Shown: piece after piece, positions 35,693 through 43,660 of the stretch | How the letters are laid out: every line of letters begins with the position of its first letter | Numbering within the stretch: the first letter of the stretch is position 1 | Assembly (NCBI GenBank): GCA_023409975.1 | Contig: JAEYQO010000057.1 | Span: 1-64,000 of the forward strand | DNA from: Bacteroidota bacterium | Lineage (GTDB): Bacteria; Bacteroidota; Bacteroidia; Chitinophagales; Chitinophagaceae | DNA length: 64,000 nt | Direction: 5' to 3' | Made by a program: the position numbers and the translations under genes | Notes under the pieces: generated by a model | What the model was told of the DNA's origin: nothing | Database searches by the model: none | The model's input: only the letters and a program-made list of their open reading frames with translations

Positions 35693-35827
35693 CATCGAGC
35701 ATATGAAACAGGCTCCTGGCGCAATAGCTGAACATTACCATTAGTGACCAAAGTTACAGTTGTCAGACCGATGAATCCTCAGATTCACGTAGTGTGTAGC
35801 AGTCGTCACCTGGCTGAGCAAACATCA

Positions 35828-37714
35828 TCAGATAAATTCGCTGAGTTCCAGCCAGCGTAATTCTTTTTCTTCGAGCGCATTGGTGATTTCGACGATCCGG
35901 ACGCTTAGCTGTTGCATTTCGTCATAGTTCAGACCGGGATCGCTCATGCGGTTGCTTATTTCAAGCTTTTCCTTTTCCAATGCTGGAATCTCCTTTTCCA
36001 GGCGTTCGAACTCCCTTTGCTCATTATAGCTTAGTTTCTTTTTCTCTTTTGGTTTGGCAGGAGTTGTTTGAGCGTCGGAGACTGTGGCTGCCATCTGTTG
36101 TTCTTTTTCTGCGGACTGCTGGTCTTTCAGCCAGATGCGGTACTGAGAGTAGTTTCCGGGGAAATCACGGATGATGCCATCACCTTCGAAAACAAAAAGG
36201 TGGTCGACCAGCCGATCCATGAAATACCGGTCGTGTGAAACGATCAGGAGGCAGCCAGGATAGTCGCTCAGGAAACTTTCTAAAACTGACAGCGTAGGAA
36301 GGTCGAGGTCGTTGGTTGGTTCATCGAGGATCAGAAAATTGGGATTTCTGAAGAGGACTGTGAGAAGTTGTAGTCGCTTTTTTTCACCTCCGCTGAGTTT
36401 GCTGAGGTAGGTGTATTGTTGTTCTGGTGGGAAAAGAAACAATTGGAGGAACTGTGCGGCACTGAGGGAGCCGCCTCCGGCAAGGGGGAAACTCTCAGCT
36501 ATATTCCTGACATATTCTATGACACGCATGTCTTCTTTGAACTCCAGTCCCTGCTGTGAGAAGTTGCCGAAGATGACCGTGTCGCCGATATTGATCTTTC
36601 CGCTGTCGGCTTGTTCCTGGCCTTGCAGCAGCCTCAAAAAAGTGGATTTACCTGCACCGTTCTGGCCGATGATCCCGATACGTTCACCCTTCTTAAACGT
36701 GTAGTCGAAGCCACGGAGAATGACCTTTTCGTCGTAGCTTTTATAAACCTTTTTGAGTTCTGCTACCTTGCCTCCGAGCCGGTTCATTTTCATGTCCAGC
36801 TCCAGCTTATTATCTACGATACGCTGTTTTGCCGTTGCTTCTATTTTGTAGAAATTATCCTCCCTGCTTCTGGCTTTAGTAGTTCTGGCTTTAGGTTGTC
36901 TGCGCATCCATTCGAGTTCCTTCCGGTACTCATTCCTGGCTTTATCGATAGTAGCCTGGAGACTTTCAGTACGTGCGGCTTTCTTTTCCAGGAAGTTTTC
37001 GTAGTCGCCTTTGTACTCATATAGCTCACTGCCGTCGAGCTCCCAGATCTCATCGCAGACAGCATCCAGAAAGTAGCGGTCGTGCGTTACCAATAGGAGG
37101 GTGACCTTTTCCTGATTGAGATAGTGTTCGAGCCATTCTACCATTCCGACATCGAGGTGGTTGGTAGGTTCATCCATGATCAGCAGAACATGCTTGTGTT
37201 CGAAGCCGATATCGATGAGTGTCTGGGCAAGTGCTACCCGTTTACGCTGGCCGCCGGAGAGTGTGCTGACTGGTTGCTGGAGGTGGTGGATATTGAGTTT
37301 GCCGAGAATCTGCCGGACCTTAGAATCGAAATCCCAGGCGCCCAGTTCGTCCATTCTCACGATTGCAGTGCCGAGAGCTTCAGCGTTTTCCGATTCACTT
37401 GCTGCTTCGTAATCTCTGATGGCGTTGATGACTGGATGTTCTGCATGAAAGATATTATCGAGGATACTCCGCTCTTCATCAAAAACAGGTTCCTGTTCGA
37501 ACAGGGCTACGGTAACATCTTTGTGAATCCAGAGATTTCCGGTATCCTGTTGTTCTCTACCTGAGAGGATTCTGAGCAGGGTGGACTTGCCGCTACCATT
37601 TCTGGCTACGAGAGCAATTTTATCACCTTCGCTGATATGAAAACTAATATTACTGAAAAGAGGCTTGACCCCGTAGCTCTTACTTAAACCTTCGGCCGAA
37701 ACATAATGCATCAT
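35828..37714 (-). CDS. ABC-F family ATP-binding protein (Uup-like)
   Basis: A 628-residue soluble protein with two ABC domains and no membrane part. First domain: Walker A ARNGSGKST near residue 40, signature LSGGQRKRVALAQ, Walker B LLIMDEPTNHLD. A linker rich in Arg/Glu follows. Second domain: GQNGAGKST, LSGGEKKRLQLL, FLILDEPTNDLD. A C-terminal coiled coil (about 540-628) is typical of Uup. ABC-F proteins act on the ribosome; Uup is linked to ribosome quality and DNA stability. The start at 37714 (MMHYVSAEGL) is preferred over 37750, since the extra residues are not conserved. Single gene; no drug-resistance context. Confidence 0.9.
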   Translation of the reverse strand: MMHYVSAEGLSKSYGVKPLFSNISFHISEGDKIALVARNGSGKSTLLRILSGREQQDTGNLWIHKDVTVALFEQEPVFDEERSILDNIFHAEHPVINAIRDYEAASESENAEALGTAIVRMDELGAWDFDSKVRQILGKLNIHHLQQPVSTLSGGQRKRVALAQTLIDIGFEHKHVLLIMDEPTNHLDVGMVEWLEHYLNQEKVTLLLVTHDRYFLDAVCDEIWELDGSELYEYKGDYENFLEKKAARTESLQATIDKARNEYRKELEWMRRQPKARTTKARSREDNFYKIEATAKQRIVDNKLELDMKMNRLGGKVAELKKVYKSYDEKVILRGFDYTFKKGERIGIIGQNGAGKSTFLRLLQGQEQADSGKINIGDTVIFGNFSQQGLEFKEDMRVIEYVRNIAESFPLAGGGSLSAAQFLQLFLFPPEQQYTYLSKLSGGEKKRLQLLTVLFRNPNFLILDEPTNDLDLPTLSVLESFLSDYPGCLLIVSHDRYFMDRLVDHLFVFEGDGIIRDFPGNYSQYRIWLKDQQSAEKEQQMAATVSDAQTTPAKPKEKKKLSYNEQREFERLEKEIPALEKEKLEISNRMSDPGLNYDEMQQLSVRIVEITNALEEKELRWLELSEFI

Positions 37715-37751
37715 AGCAGGCGCAAAGGTAGGTAAGACTTGAGATGACACT

Positions 37752-37781
37752 TTTGATATTGGATTAAAAAACCTATTTTTC
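37752..37781 (+). promoter_or_regulatory. candidate promoter for pntAA
   Basis: TTTG at 37752-37755, 18-bp spacer, TATTTTTC at 37774-37781 (one mismatch), 24 bp before the ATG. Confidence 0.45.
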
Positions 37782-37805
37782 AGATATTCAAATAATTCAA
37801 CTGAA

Positions 37806-38936
37806 ATGGTCGTTGGGGTACTGAAAGAGAAAACGCCTGAAAGCAGAGTGTCGATGGTTCCGGAGGTGGCTGCTGCGCTTATTAAAATGAAGGTGGACGT
37901 TTGGGTGGAGAAAGGTTGTGGGGAGTCCGCTTTTTATTCTGACGAGTCTTATGTGATGACTGGTGCGGAGCTGCGAAGCAGGGAGGAGATTTGGGGAAAA
38001 GCGGATGTTGTGCTGACAATTCATCTGAACAATCTTGAAGGAGTACGGTCGGGGGCTGCAGTGCTGGGGGTGTATCACCCCCTTTTTCATCCTGAAGAGA
38101 TGCAGCGGCTTGCGGAGAACCGTGTTACAGTGTTTAGTCTGGATACGATACCCCGGACGACGAGGGCGCAGTCGATGGATGTGCTGAGTTCTCAGGCAAA
38201 TATTGCCGGGTATAAGGCCGTCTTGCTGGCGGCGAGCAGGTATTCCAGATACTTTCCGATGTTTATGACTGCAGCGGGCAGTATTGCACCGGCAAAAGTG
38301 CTGATTATTGGTGCGGGAGTGGCGGGGCTGCAGGCGATCGCTACAGCGAGGCGGATGGGGGCTGTGGTAGATGTGTTTGATACCCGTCCTGCGGTGAAGG
38401 AAGAGGTAATGAGTCTTGGGGGGAAATTTGTGGAAGTGGAGGGCGCTGCGGATGCTTCACAGGCTGGCGGGTATGCTGTTGAGCAGACAGAGGAGTTTCT
38501 GAGCAGACAGAAAGCGAAGATTCATGAGCATGCGAAAAAGGCGGATGTGATCATTACCACTGCACAGATACCGGGGAAGAAGGCGCCTGTGTTGATTACC
38601 AGGGAGATGATAGAAGATATGCGGCCGGGGTCTGTGATAGTAGATCTGGCGGCATCCACAGGTGGGAATACGGCGCTGACACCATCTGATTCGGAGGTGA
38701 TCCATGGGGGTGTGACGATTATCGGAAATTCATCCCTGGCTTCTTCCATGCCTTCCGATGCGAGTAAATTATATAGTAAGAACGTCCTGAACTTTCTGAA
38801 ACTGATCATAAGTCCGGAGGCGGGATTGAACCTTAATTGGGAGGACGATCTGGTGAAGGGAACCTGCATTGTTCACGAGGGACAGGTGGTGAACGAGCGT
38901 GTCAAAACATTATTAACTGCTCCAAAGCTTAACTAG
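37806..38936 (+). CDS. pntAA: NAD(P) transhydrogenase subunit alpha, part 1
   Basis: A 376-residue soluble NAD(H)-binding domain I of proton-translocating transhydrogenase. The N-terminus VGVLKEKTPESRVSMVPEV, the dinucleotide motif LIIGAGVAGLQAIATARRMGA and the RQDE-loop-like EQTEEFLSRQKAKIHEHAKKADV region are family features. It lacks membrane helices; these come from the next two genes. The complex reduces NADP with NADH using the proton gradient. Three genes follow each other with gaps of 1 and 9 bp and form one operon. Confidence 0.95.
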   Translation: MVVGVLKEKTPESRVSMVPEVAAALIKMKVDVWVEKGCGESAFYSDESYVMTGAELRSREEIWGKADVVLTIHLNNLEGVRSGAAVLGVYHPLFHPEEMQRLAENRVTVFSLDTIPRTTRAQSMDVLSSQANIAGYKAVLLAASRYSRYFPMFMTAAGSIAPAKVLIIGAGVAGLQAIATARRMGAVVDVFDTRPAVKEEVMSLGGKFVEVEGAADASQAGGYAVEQTEEFLSRQKAKIHEHAKKADVIITTAQIPGKKAPVLITREMIEDMRPGSVIVDLAASTGGNTALTPSDSEVIHGGVTIIGNSSLASSMPSDASKLYSKNVLNFLKLIISPEAGLNLNWEDDLVKGTCIVHEGQVVNERVKTLLTAPKLN

Positions 38937-38937
38937 T

Positions 38938-39264
38938 ATGGACTTTATTGCTTCCTTATTCACAGATCCCTCAGCATACAGATTGCTGACGATCGTGATC
39001 CTTTCGATTTTTTTAGGGATTGAAGTTATCAGCAGAGTGCCTTCGGTGTTACATACACCCCTTATGAGTGGCGCCAATGCGATTCATGGTGTTGTGATCA
39101 TCGGGGCTATCATTGTGATGGGCCAGGCGCCGTCAGATGATTATCTGGCGCTTACCCTTGGGTTTCTTGCAGTTGTGCTGGGGACACTCAATGTGGTTGG
39201 TGGATTTGTGGTGACGGACCGGATGCTGGAGATGTTTAACAAAAAGAAGAAGAACCAGAAATAA
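38938..39264 (+). CDS. pntAB: NAD(P) transhydrogenase subunit alpha, part 2
   Basis: A 108-residue membrane subunit with three predicted membrane segments (about 15-30, 45-65, 68-90) and the family sequence SRVPSVLHTPLMSGANAIHG. It supplies the first membrane helices of the proton channel, which in two-subunit enzymes are fused to PntA. The split into three polypeptides is like Rhodospirillum rubrum. It starts 1 bp after pntAA. Confidence 0.93.
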   Translation: MDFIASLFTDPSAYRLLTIVILSIFLGIEVISRVPSVLHTPLMSGANAIHGVVIIGAIIVMGQAPSDDYLALTLGFLAVVLGTLNVVGGFVVTDRMLEMFNKKKKNQK

Positions 39265-39273
39265 ACGAACAGT

Positions 39274-40713
39274 ATGAAACAGGAAGTATTTCTGCAGTTG
39301 GGCTATCTGGTGGGGTCGGTCACCTTTATAGTGGGATTAAAAATGCTATCACACCCTTTGACTGCGAGAAGAGGAAATCTGGTGGCGGCGGTGGGGATGA
39401 GTGTGGCGATTCTGGTCACAATATTTCTCTATACCAACCATGGGGCGCCGTTGCAGAACCGGCTTTGGATTTTTGCTGCTTTAGTGTTGGGAAGTATTGT
39501 GGGGACGATGGCGGCGAAGAGAGTTAAAATGACGGCGATGCCGGAGATGGTGAGTCTGTTTAACGGGATGGGAGGTGCCTGTGCGATGTTGATTTCGATC
39601 ATAGAGTTTCAGCATCTGACCGGTGAGTTTCCGAAGACGGATACGGCGATCCTTAATAACTACTATGCAGGAATTCCTGCGGCCCTGTTACTTACGATAA
39701 TCCTGGGAATGGTGATTGGGAGTGTGTCATTTGCGGGGAGTGTTATTGCGTGGGGGAAGCTGAATGGAAGCATCAGGGACAAATCATTTCGGGGGCAGCA
39801 CATTCTGAATCTGGTATTACTGTCAGTGATTGCGCTTACAACGATGTTCGTGGTATTTGCCCGGCCGGAGGCGACGGGTGGGCTGTTCTATATAATACTG
39901 GCGTTGTCGTTGTTTTACGGAGTGTTGTTTGTGATGCCTATAGGAGGGGCGGATATGCCTGTAGTGATATCTCTGCTCAATTCCTTTACAGGTGTTGCGG
40001 CAGCATTTGGAGGATTCCTGTATGATAATCCCGTGATGTTAACCGGCGGTATACTGGTTGGGTCTGCGGGAACGATCTTGACGATATTGATGTGTAAGGC
40101 TATGAACAGGTCGCTGAAAAATGTGTTGATTGGATCATTTGGTGGTCAGAAAACCGGAAGCGGAGCGGTTGCTGAGCAGGGTAATTATAAAGAGATTTCC
40201 CTGAACGATACTGCCGTACTGATGGCATATGCGCAGCGAGTGATGATCATACCTGGGTATGGTTTGGCGGTGGCGCAGGCGCAGCATGCGTGTCATGAGC
40301 TGGAGAAGCTGCTTGAGGACCGTGGAGTGGAAGTGAGTTATGGGATACACCCGGTGGCGGGGCGGATGCCGGGGCATATGAACGTATTATTGGCGGAGGC
40401 TGATGTGCCTTATGAAAAGCTGAAAGAGATGGAAGACGCCAATGAGCAATTGTCGGGAACGAATATCGTAATGATCATTGGTGCTAATGACGTTGTGAAT
40501 CCTGCTGCGAAGGAAGATCCGGCGAGTCCGATTTATGGTATGCCTATATTGGAGGTTGAGCGTGCTGAGCATGTGGTTGTAAATAAACGAAGCATGAAGC
40601 CGGGATATGCGGGTATTGAGAATGGGCTATTCTTCAGGCCGAAGACCTCGATGTTGTTTGGTGATGCGAAAAAGGTTTTGCAGGATTTGGTAGCCGAGCT
40701 GAAACAGGTTTAG
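39274..40713 (+). CDS. pntB: NAD(P) transhydrogenase subunit beta
   Basis: A 479-residue protein. Residues 1-270 hold about eight or nine membrane segments of the proton channel, and residues about 290-479 hold the NADP(H)-binding domain III, with IIPGYGLAVAQAQHA, YGIHPVAGRMPGHMNVLLAEA and IIGANDVVNPAAKEDPASPI. All motifs are intact. It is the last subunit gene of the operon; a short EGF-domain lipoprotein gene follows after 9 bp. Confidence 0.96.
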   Translation: MKQEVFLQLGYLVGSVTFIVGLKMLSHPLTARRGNLVAAVGMSVAILVTIFLYTNHGAPLQNRLWIFAALVLGSIVGTMAAKRVKMTAMPEMVSLFNGMGGACAMLISIIEFQHLTGEFPKTDTAILNNYYAGIPAALLLTIILGMVIGSVSFAGSVIAWGKLNGSIRDKSFRGQHILNLVLLSVIALTTMFVVFARPEATGGLFYIILALSLFYGVLFVMPIGGADMPVVISLLNSFTGVAAAFGGFLYDNPVMLTGGILVGSAGTILTILMCKAMNRSLKNVLIGSFGGQKTGSGAVAEQGNYKEISLNDTAVLMAYAQRVMIIPGYGLAVAQAQHACHELEKLLEDRGVEVSYGIHPVAGRMPGHMNVLLAEADVPYEKLKEMEDANEQLSGTNIVMIIGANDVVNPAAKEDPASPIYGMPILEVERAEHVVVNKRSMKPGYAGIENGLFFRPKTSMLFGDAKKVLQDLVAELKQV

Positions 40714-40722
40714 TTTTGCTGC

Positions 40723-41202
40723 ATGAAGCCTGTTTACTGGTTAGTCTTTTTCCCTTTACTGATGATTAGTTGTATGCCTGACAGGTGTAAAGACATTGTT
40801 TGTGAAAACGGTGGCACCTGTATAGAGGGGCAGTGTGCGTGTCTGAACGGGTATCATGGAATGAGATGTGATTCTGTCTGGGCGGAGCAATTTACAGGTA
40901 GTTGGCAGGTGTATGCAGTTGATCAGGGCGATACAATTTTTCTTAATGATACTGTGACGTTTCTTCGTCAGGACCGTCCGGATCAGTTTTATGCTTTGGG
41001 ATTGTTTGGGGCCCTTGATACCCTGTATGCCAGCCGGAATACCAGAATGACCTTTCAGTTAGTTCCACGTCAGAGGGATTCGGTATTTGCGCTGGAATCT
41101 GGCTGGGGGTATCTGGATTCTAATTTCAGAGCGATGACCTGTCAGTTTGTATGGCGGATCGATGGAGAGCAGGCGACCCATGAGTTGATTTTTTTGCGGT
41201 GA
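40723..41202 (+). CDS. small lipoprotein with EGF-like domain
   Basis: A 159-residue lipoprotein. The signal peptide ends at a Cys17 lipobox (LMISC). Residues 22-50 are a six-cysteine EGF-like module (CKDIVCENGGTC...CACLNGYHGMRC). The remaining 100 residues are predicted beta-rich with no family recognised (lipocalin-like possible). It starts 9 bp after pntB, so it may share its promoter, although the link to transhydrogenase is not obvious. No terminator is seen after it. Confidence 0.8.
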   Translation: MKPVYWLVFFPLLMISCMPDRCKDIVCENGGTCIEGQCACLNGYHGMRCDSVWAEQFTGSWQVYAVDQGDTIFLNDTVTFLRQDRPDQFYALGLFGALDTLYASRNTRMTFQLVPRQRDSVFALESGWGYLDSNFRAMTCQFVWRIDGEQATHELIFLR

Positions 41203-41284
41203 AACAGTTGAGGGATAAATGCGGCAGTTGGAGCGTGGGTAAGATTGGAGGTCGGAGCAGTTAAGAGCCGGGGTCCAACCGGAA

Positions 41285-41338
41285 TAGGGAGTATATAGGG
41301 AGCGTATAGGGAGCGTATAGGGAGTATATAGGGAGTAT
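41285..41338. repeat. five-copy 11-bp tandem repeat TAGGGAGnnTA
   Basis: TAGGGAG recurs exactly every 11 bases at 41285, 41296, 41307, 41318 and 41329. The four intervening bases are TATA, CGTA, CGTA, TATA and TAT(T), a symmetric order. The 11-bp period is close to one turn of the DNA helix. Confidence 0.9.
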
Positions 41339-41513
41339 TGGCCCGCGGAAGTTTATTTTATAATTGTGTTTTCGGTTTGGGTAAATTGGGGGGAGTGTGT
41401 GCTGTGGAGGGTGAAATGAGACTTGCCGGGGGGCTGCACAACTGCCTGTAAAAGTCGTCAATTCAGATGATGGAAATACGATCAGAAATTTTTTTTCGGG
41501 TGGTTCAAAAAAA

Positions 41514-41544
41514 TTTGCAAAAATGATTTTGTTCTCTACCTTTG
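41514..41544 (+). promoter_or_regulatory. promoter of the tRNA-tuf operon
   Basis: TTTG at 41514-41517, 19-bp spacer, TACCTTTG at 41537-41544, a perfect consensus match. The sequence TTTGCCATCC continuing from the -7 box recurs at the tRNA-Trp promoter. Confidence 0.78.
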
Positions 41545-41588
41545 CCATCCCGAAAACAACGGGAAGTTCTTTAAATACTAATTCATTA

Positions 41589-41661
41589 GCCACTTTAGCT
41601 CAGCTGGTAGAGCAACTGATTTGTAATCAGTAGGTCGCTGGTTCGATTCCGGCAAGTGGCT
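41589..41661 (+). tRNA. tRNA-Thr (anticodon TGT)
   Basis: Acceptor GCCACTT pairs with AAGTGGC. The D arm has AGCTCAGCTGGTAGAGC. The anticodon loop has TGT, and the T arm has GGTTCGATTCC. 3' CCA is not encoded. First of four clustered tRNAs before tuf. Confidence 0.95.
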
Positions 41662-41742
41662 CTGGCAGTTGATGATTCAGAGAAGAAAAATGAAGTTGAT
41701 ACATTTGGCTTCTGTTTCTCTGGAATGAGCAACTGATGACAT

Positions 41743-41825
<83 letters not shown>

Positions 41826-41912
41826 CGGAAGAAATGAAAATGTGAAGCTTGAACAACGAGAAGGGATACTGATCGTTGTAGATCATAGAGCCAGCATTTT
41901 CATTTTTAGTAA

Positions 41913-41985
41913 GCGGGAGTAGCTCAGTTGGTAGAGCGACAGCCTTCCAAGCTGTAGGTCGCGGGTTCGAGCCTCGTCTCCCGCT
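41913..41985 (+). tRNA. tRNA-Gly (anticodon TCC)
   Basis: Acceptor GCGGGAG pairs with CTCCCGC, the anticodon loop CTTCCAA gives TCC, and the T-loop is GGTTCGAGCC. Third tRNA of the cluster. Confidence 0.95.
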
Positions 41986-42115
41986 CACCAGCGAAGAGTA
42001 ATAAGTGACTGGATATTGTGCAGATCACTTATTGCTCTTTCAGTGTAAATCACGAACTGTAGTTGTCTGGGATGCGAAATTTCCTGTTCGATTGTGATTC
42101 CTGATTTATGCTAAA

Positions 42116-42187
<72 letters not shown>

Positions 42188-42251
42188 CTGAGTTAGGTCA
42201 GGGCTTTTCCTGATTTTGGAAGGGACTGAAAAATGGAAAGTGCGGAGTGCG

Positions 42252-42272
42252 TGCAAATATTCGATATTTGCA
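42252..42272 (+). other. perfect hairpin between tRNA-Thr and tuf
   Basis: TGCAAATAT (42252-42260) and ATATTTGCA (42264-42272) form a perfect 9-bp stem with a 3-base loop in the tuf leader, without a T-tract. It may be an RNA-processing site separating tRNA from mRNA. A weaker hairpin (TCAGG/CCTGA, 42198-42213) with TTTT lies just after the tRNA. Confidence 0.5.
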
Positions 42273-42352
42273 GTGTGGAATAAAAAGGTTAATTCGGTGA
42301 TGAGCCGGTGACATAAACAAACAATTTAAAACATCTCTTAAAAAAAATAAAA

Positions 42353-43540
42353 ATGGCAAAAGAGACCTTTAAGCGGGAGAAACCCCACGTAAACATTGGT
42401 ACCATTGGCCACGTTGACCATGGTAAGACTACTTTGACCGCAGCGATCACAACGATTCTGGCGAGCAAGGGTATGGCTGAGAAGAGGGATTATGATGCGA
42501 TTGATAATGCTCCTGAAGAAAAGGAAAGAGGTATCACCATCAATACTTCTCACGTAGAGTACCAAACTGCAACCCGTCACTATGCGCACGTTGACTGTCC
42601 TGGTCACGCTGACTATGTGAAAAACATGATCACGGGTGCTGCACAGATGGACGGTGCGATCCTGGTAGTTGCTGCTACTGATGGTCCTATGCCACAAACT
42701 AAAGAGCACATCCTTCTGGCTCGCCAGGTAGGTGTTCCCCGTATTGTAGTTTTCATGAACAAAGTTGACCTGGTTGACGATCCTGAGATCCTTGATCTGG
42801 TTGAAATGGAGATTCGTGAGCTGCTGAGCAAATACGAATACGATGGAGATAACACTCCGATCATCAAAGGATCTGCTACAGGTGCCCTGGCTGGTGAAGC
42901 ACAGTGGGTAGCTGCTGTTGAAGAGCTGATGAACGCAGTTGATGAGTACATTCCTCTGCCTCCTCGTCCGATCGATCAGCCGTTCCTGATGTCTGTAGAG
43001 GACGTATTCACTATCACTGGTCGTGGTACAGTTGCTACAGGTCGTATTGAGCGTGGTCGCATTAAAGTTGGTGAGAACGTTGATATCGTAGGTTTCAACG
43101 AAACTGCCATGACTTCTACCTGTACTGGTGTTGAGATGTTTAAGAAACTTCTTGATGAAGGTCAGGCTGGTGATAACGCAGGTCTGCTGCTCCGTGGTAT
43201 TGAGAAGAAAGATATCCGTCGTGGTATGGTAATCTGCGCGCCTAAGAGCATTACTCCTCACACAGATTTCAAGGGTGAAGTTTATGTACTGAGCAAAGAA
43301 GAAGGTGGTCGTCACACTCCATTCTTCCAGAAATATCGTCCTCAGTTCTATTTCCGTACAACTGACGTAACTGGTGAGTGCCAGCTTCCTGAAGGTGTGG
43401 AAATGGTAATGCCTGGCGATAACGTAAACCTGACTGTAAAGCTGATCGCGCCTATCGCGATGGAGAAAGGTCTGAAATTCGCGATTCGCGAAGGTGGCCG
43501 TACAGTTGGTGCAGGTCAGGTTACTGAGATCATTAAGTAA
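42353..43540 (+). CDS. tuf: elongation factor Tu
   Basis: A 395-residue EF-Tu delivering aminoacyl-tRNA to the ribosome. G1 GHVDHGKT, the switch-I RGITINTSHVEY region (with Thr), G3 DCPGHADY, G4 NKVD and domains II and III are complete. Codon use is strongly biased, as expected for high expression. It follows the four tRNAs and ends in a strong terminator. In most bacteria tRNA-Trp and secE would be next; here a mechanosensitive channel gene intervenes. Confidence 0.99.
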   Translation: MAKETFKREKPHVNIGTIGHVDHGKTTLTAAITTILASKGMAEKRDYDAIDNAPEEKERGITINTSHVEYQTATRHYAHVDCPGHADYVKNMITGAAQMDGAILVVAATDGPMPQTKEHILLARQVGVPRIVVFMNKVDLVDDPEILDLVEMEIRELLSKYEYDGDNTPIIKGSATGALAGEAQWVAAVEELMNAVDEYIPLPPRPIDQPFLMSVEDVFTITGRGTVATGRIERGRIKVGENVDIVGFNETAMTSTCTGVEMFKKLLDEGQAGDNAGLLLRGIEKKDIRRGMVICAPKSITPHTDFKGEVYVLSKEEGGRHTPFFQKYRPQFYFRTTDVTGECQLPEGVEMVMPGDNVNLTVKLIAPIAMEKGLKFAIREGGRTVGAGQVTEIIK

Positions 43541-43562
43541 TCAGCTGTAACAAGAATAATAG

Positions 43563-43594
43563 AACAGCCACCGGGAGGTGGCTGTTTTGCTTTT
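43563..43594 (+). terminator. terminator after tuf
   Basis: AACAGCCACC (43563-43572) pairs with GGTGGCTGTT (43577-43586), loop GGGA, then TTGCTTTTT. Confidence 0.88.
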
Positions 43595-43603
43595 TAAGTG
43601 CTA

Positions 43604-43638
43604 TTGATTTTCCCTCTGTTTCAGAGGTGTTATCTTTG
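43604..43638 (+). promoter_or_regulatory. candidate promoter for the mechanosensitive channel gene
   Basis: TATCTTTG at 43631-43638 matches -7 exactly. TTG at 43604-43606 is a possible -33 with a slightly long 24-bp spacer. The start codon at 43661 follows after 22 bp. Confidence 0.5.
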
Positions 43639-43660
43639 CGCGCAAAGAAGATTTTTAGGA

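Larger units (their letters stand above)
41203..41588. other. 386-bp non-coding region before the tRNA cluster
   Basis: No gene is supported. It contains a five-copy 11-bp tandem repeat (41285-41338) and, at its end, the promoter of the tRNA-tuf operon (41514-41544). The reverse-strand open frame here is made by the repeat and ends in the tRNA gene, so it is not counted. Confidence 0.6.

Noticed and set aside
41285..41338. CRISPR-like array
   Set aside because: The period is only 11 bp and there are no unique spacers or cas genes.
41261..41593. A 110-codon minus-strand frame upstream of the tRNA cluster
   Set aside because: Its C-terminal part is just the 11-bp repeat in translation (Pro-Ile-Tyr-Ser-Leu), and it starts within the tRNA gene; no gene features.
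42338..43315. A 325-codon open frame on the minus strand across tuf
   Set aside because: It is antisense to EF-Tu and results from its strong codon bias; the translation has no recognisable fold and many rare Cys/His patterns.
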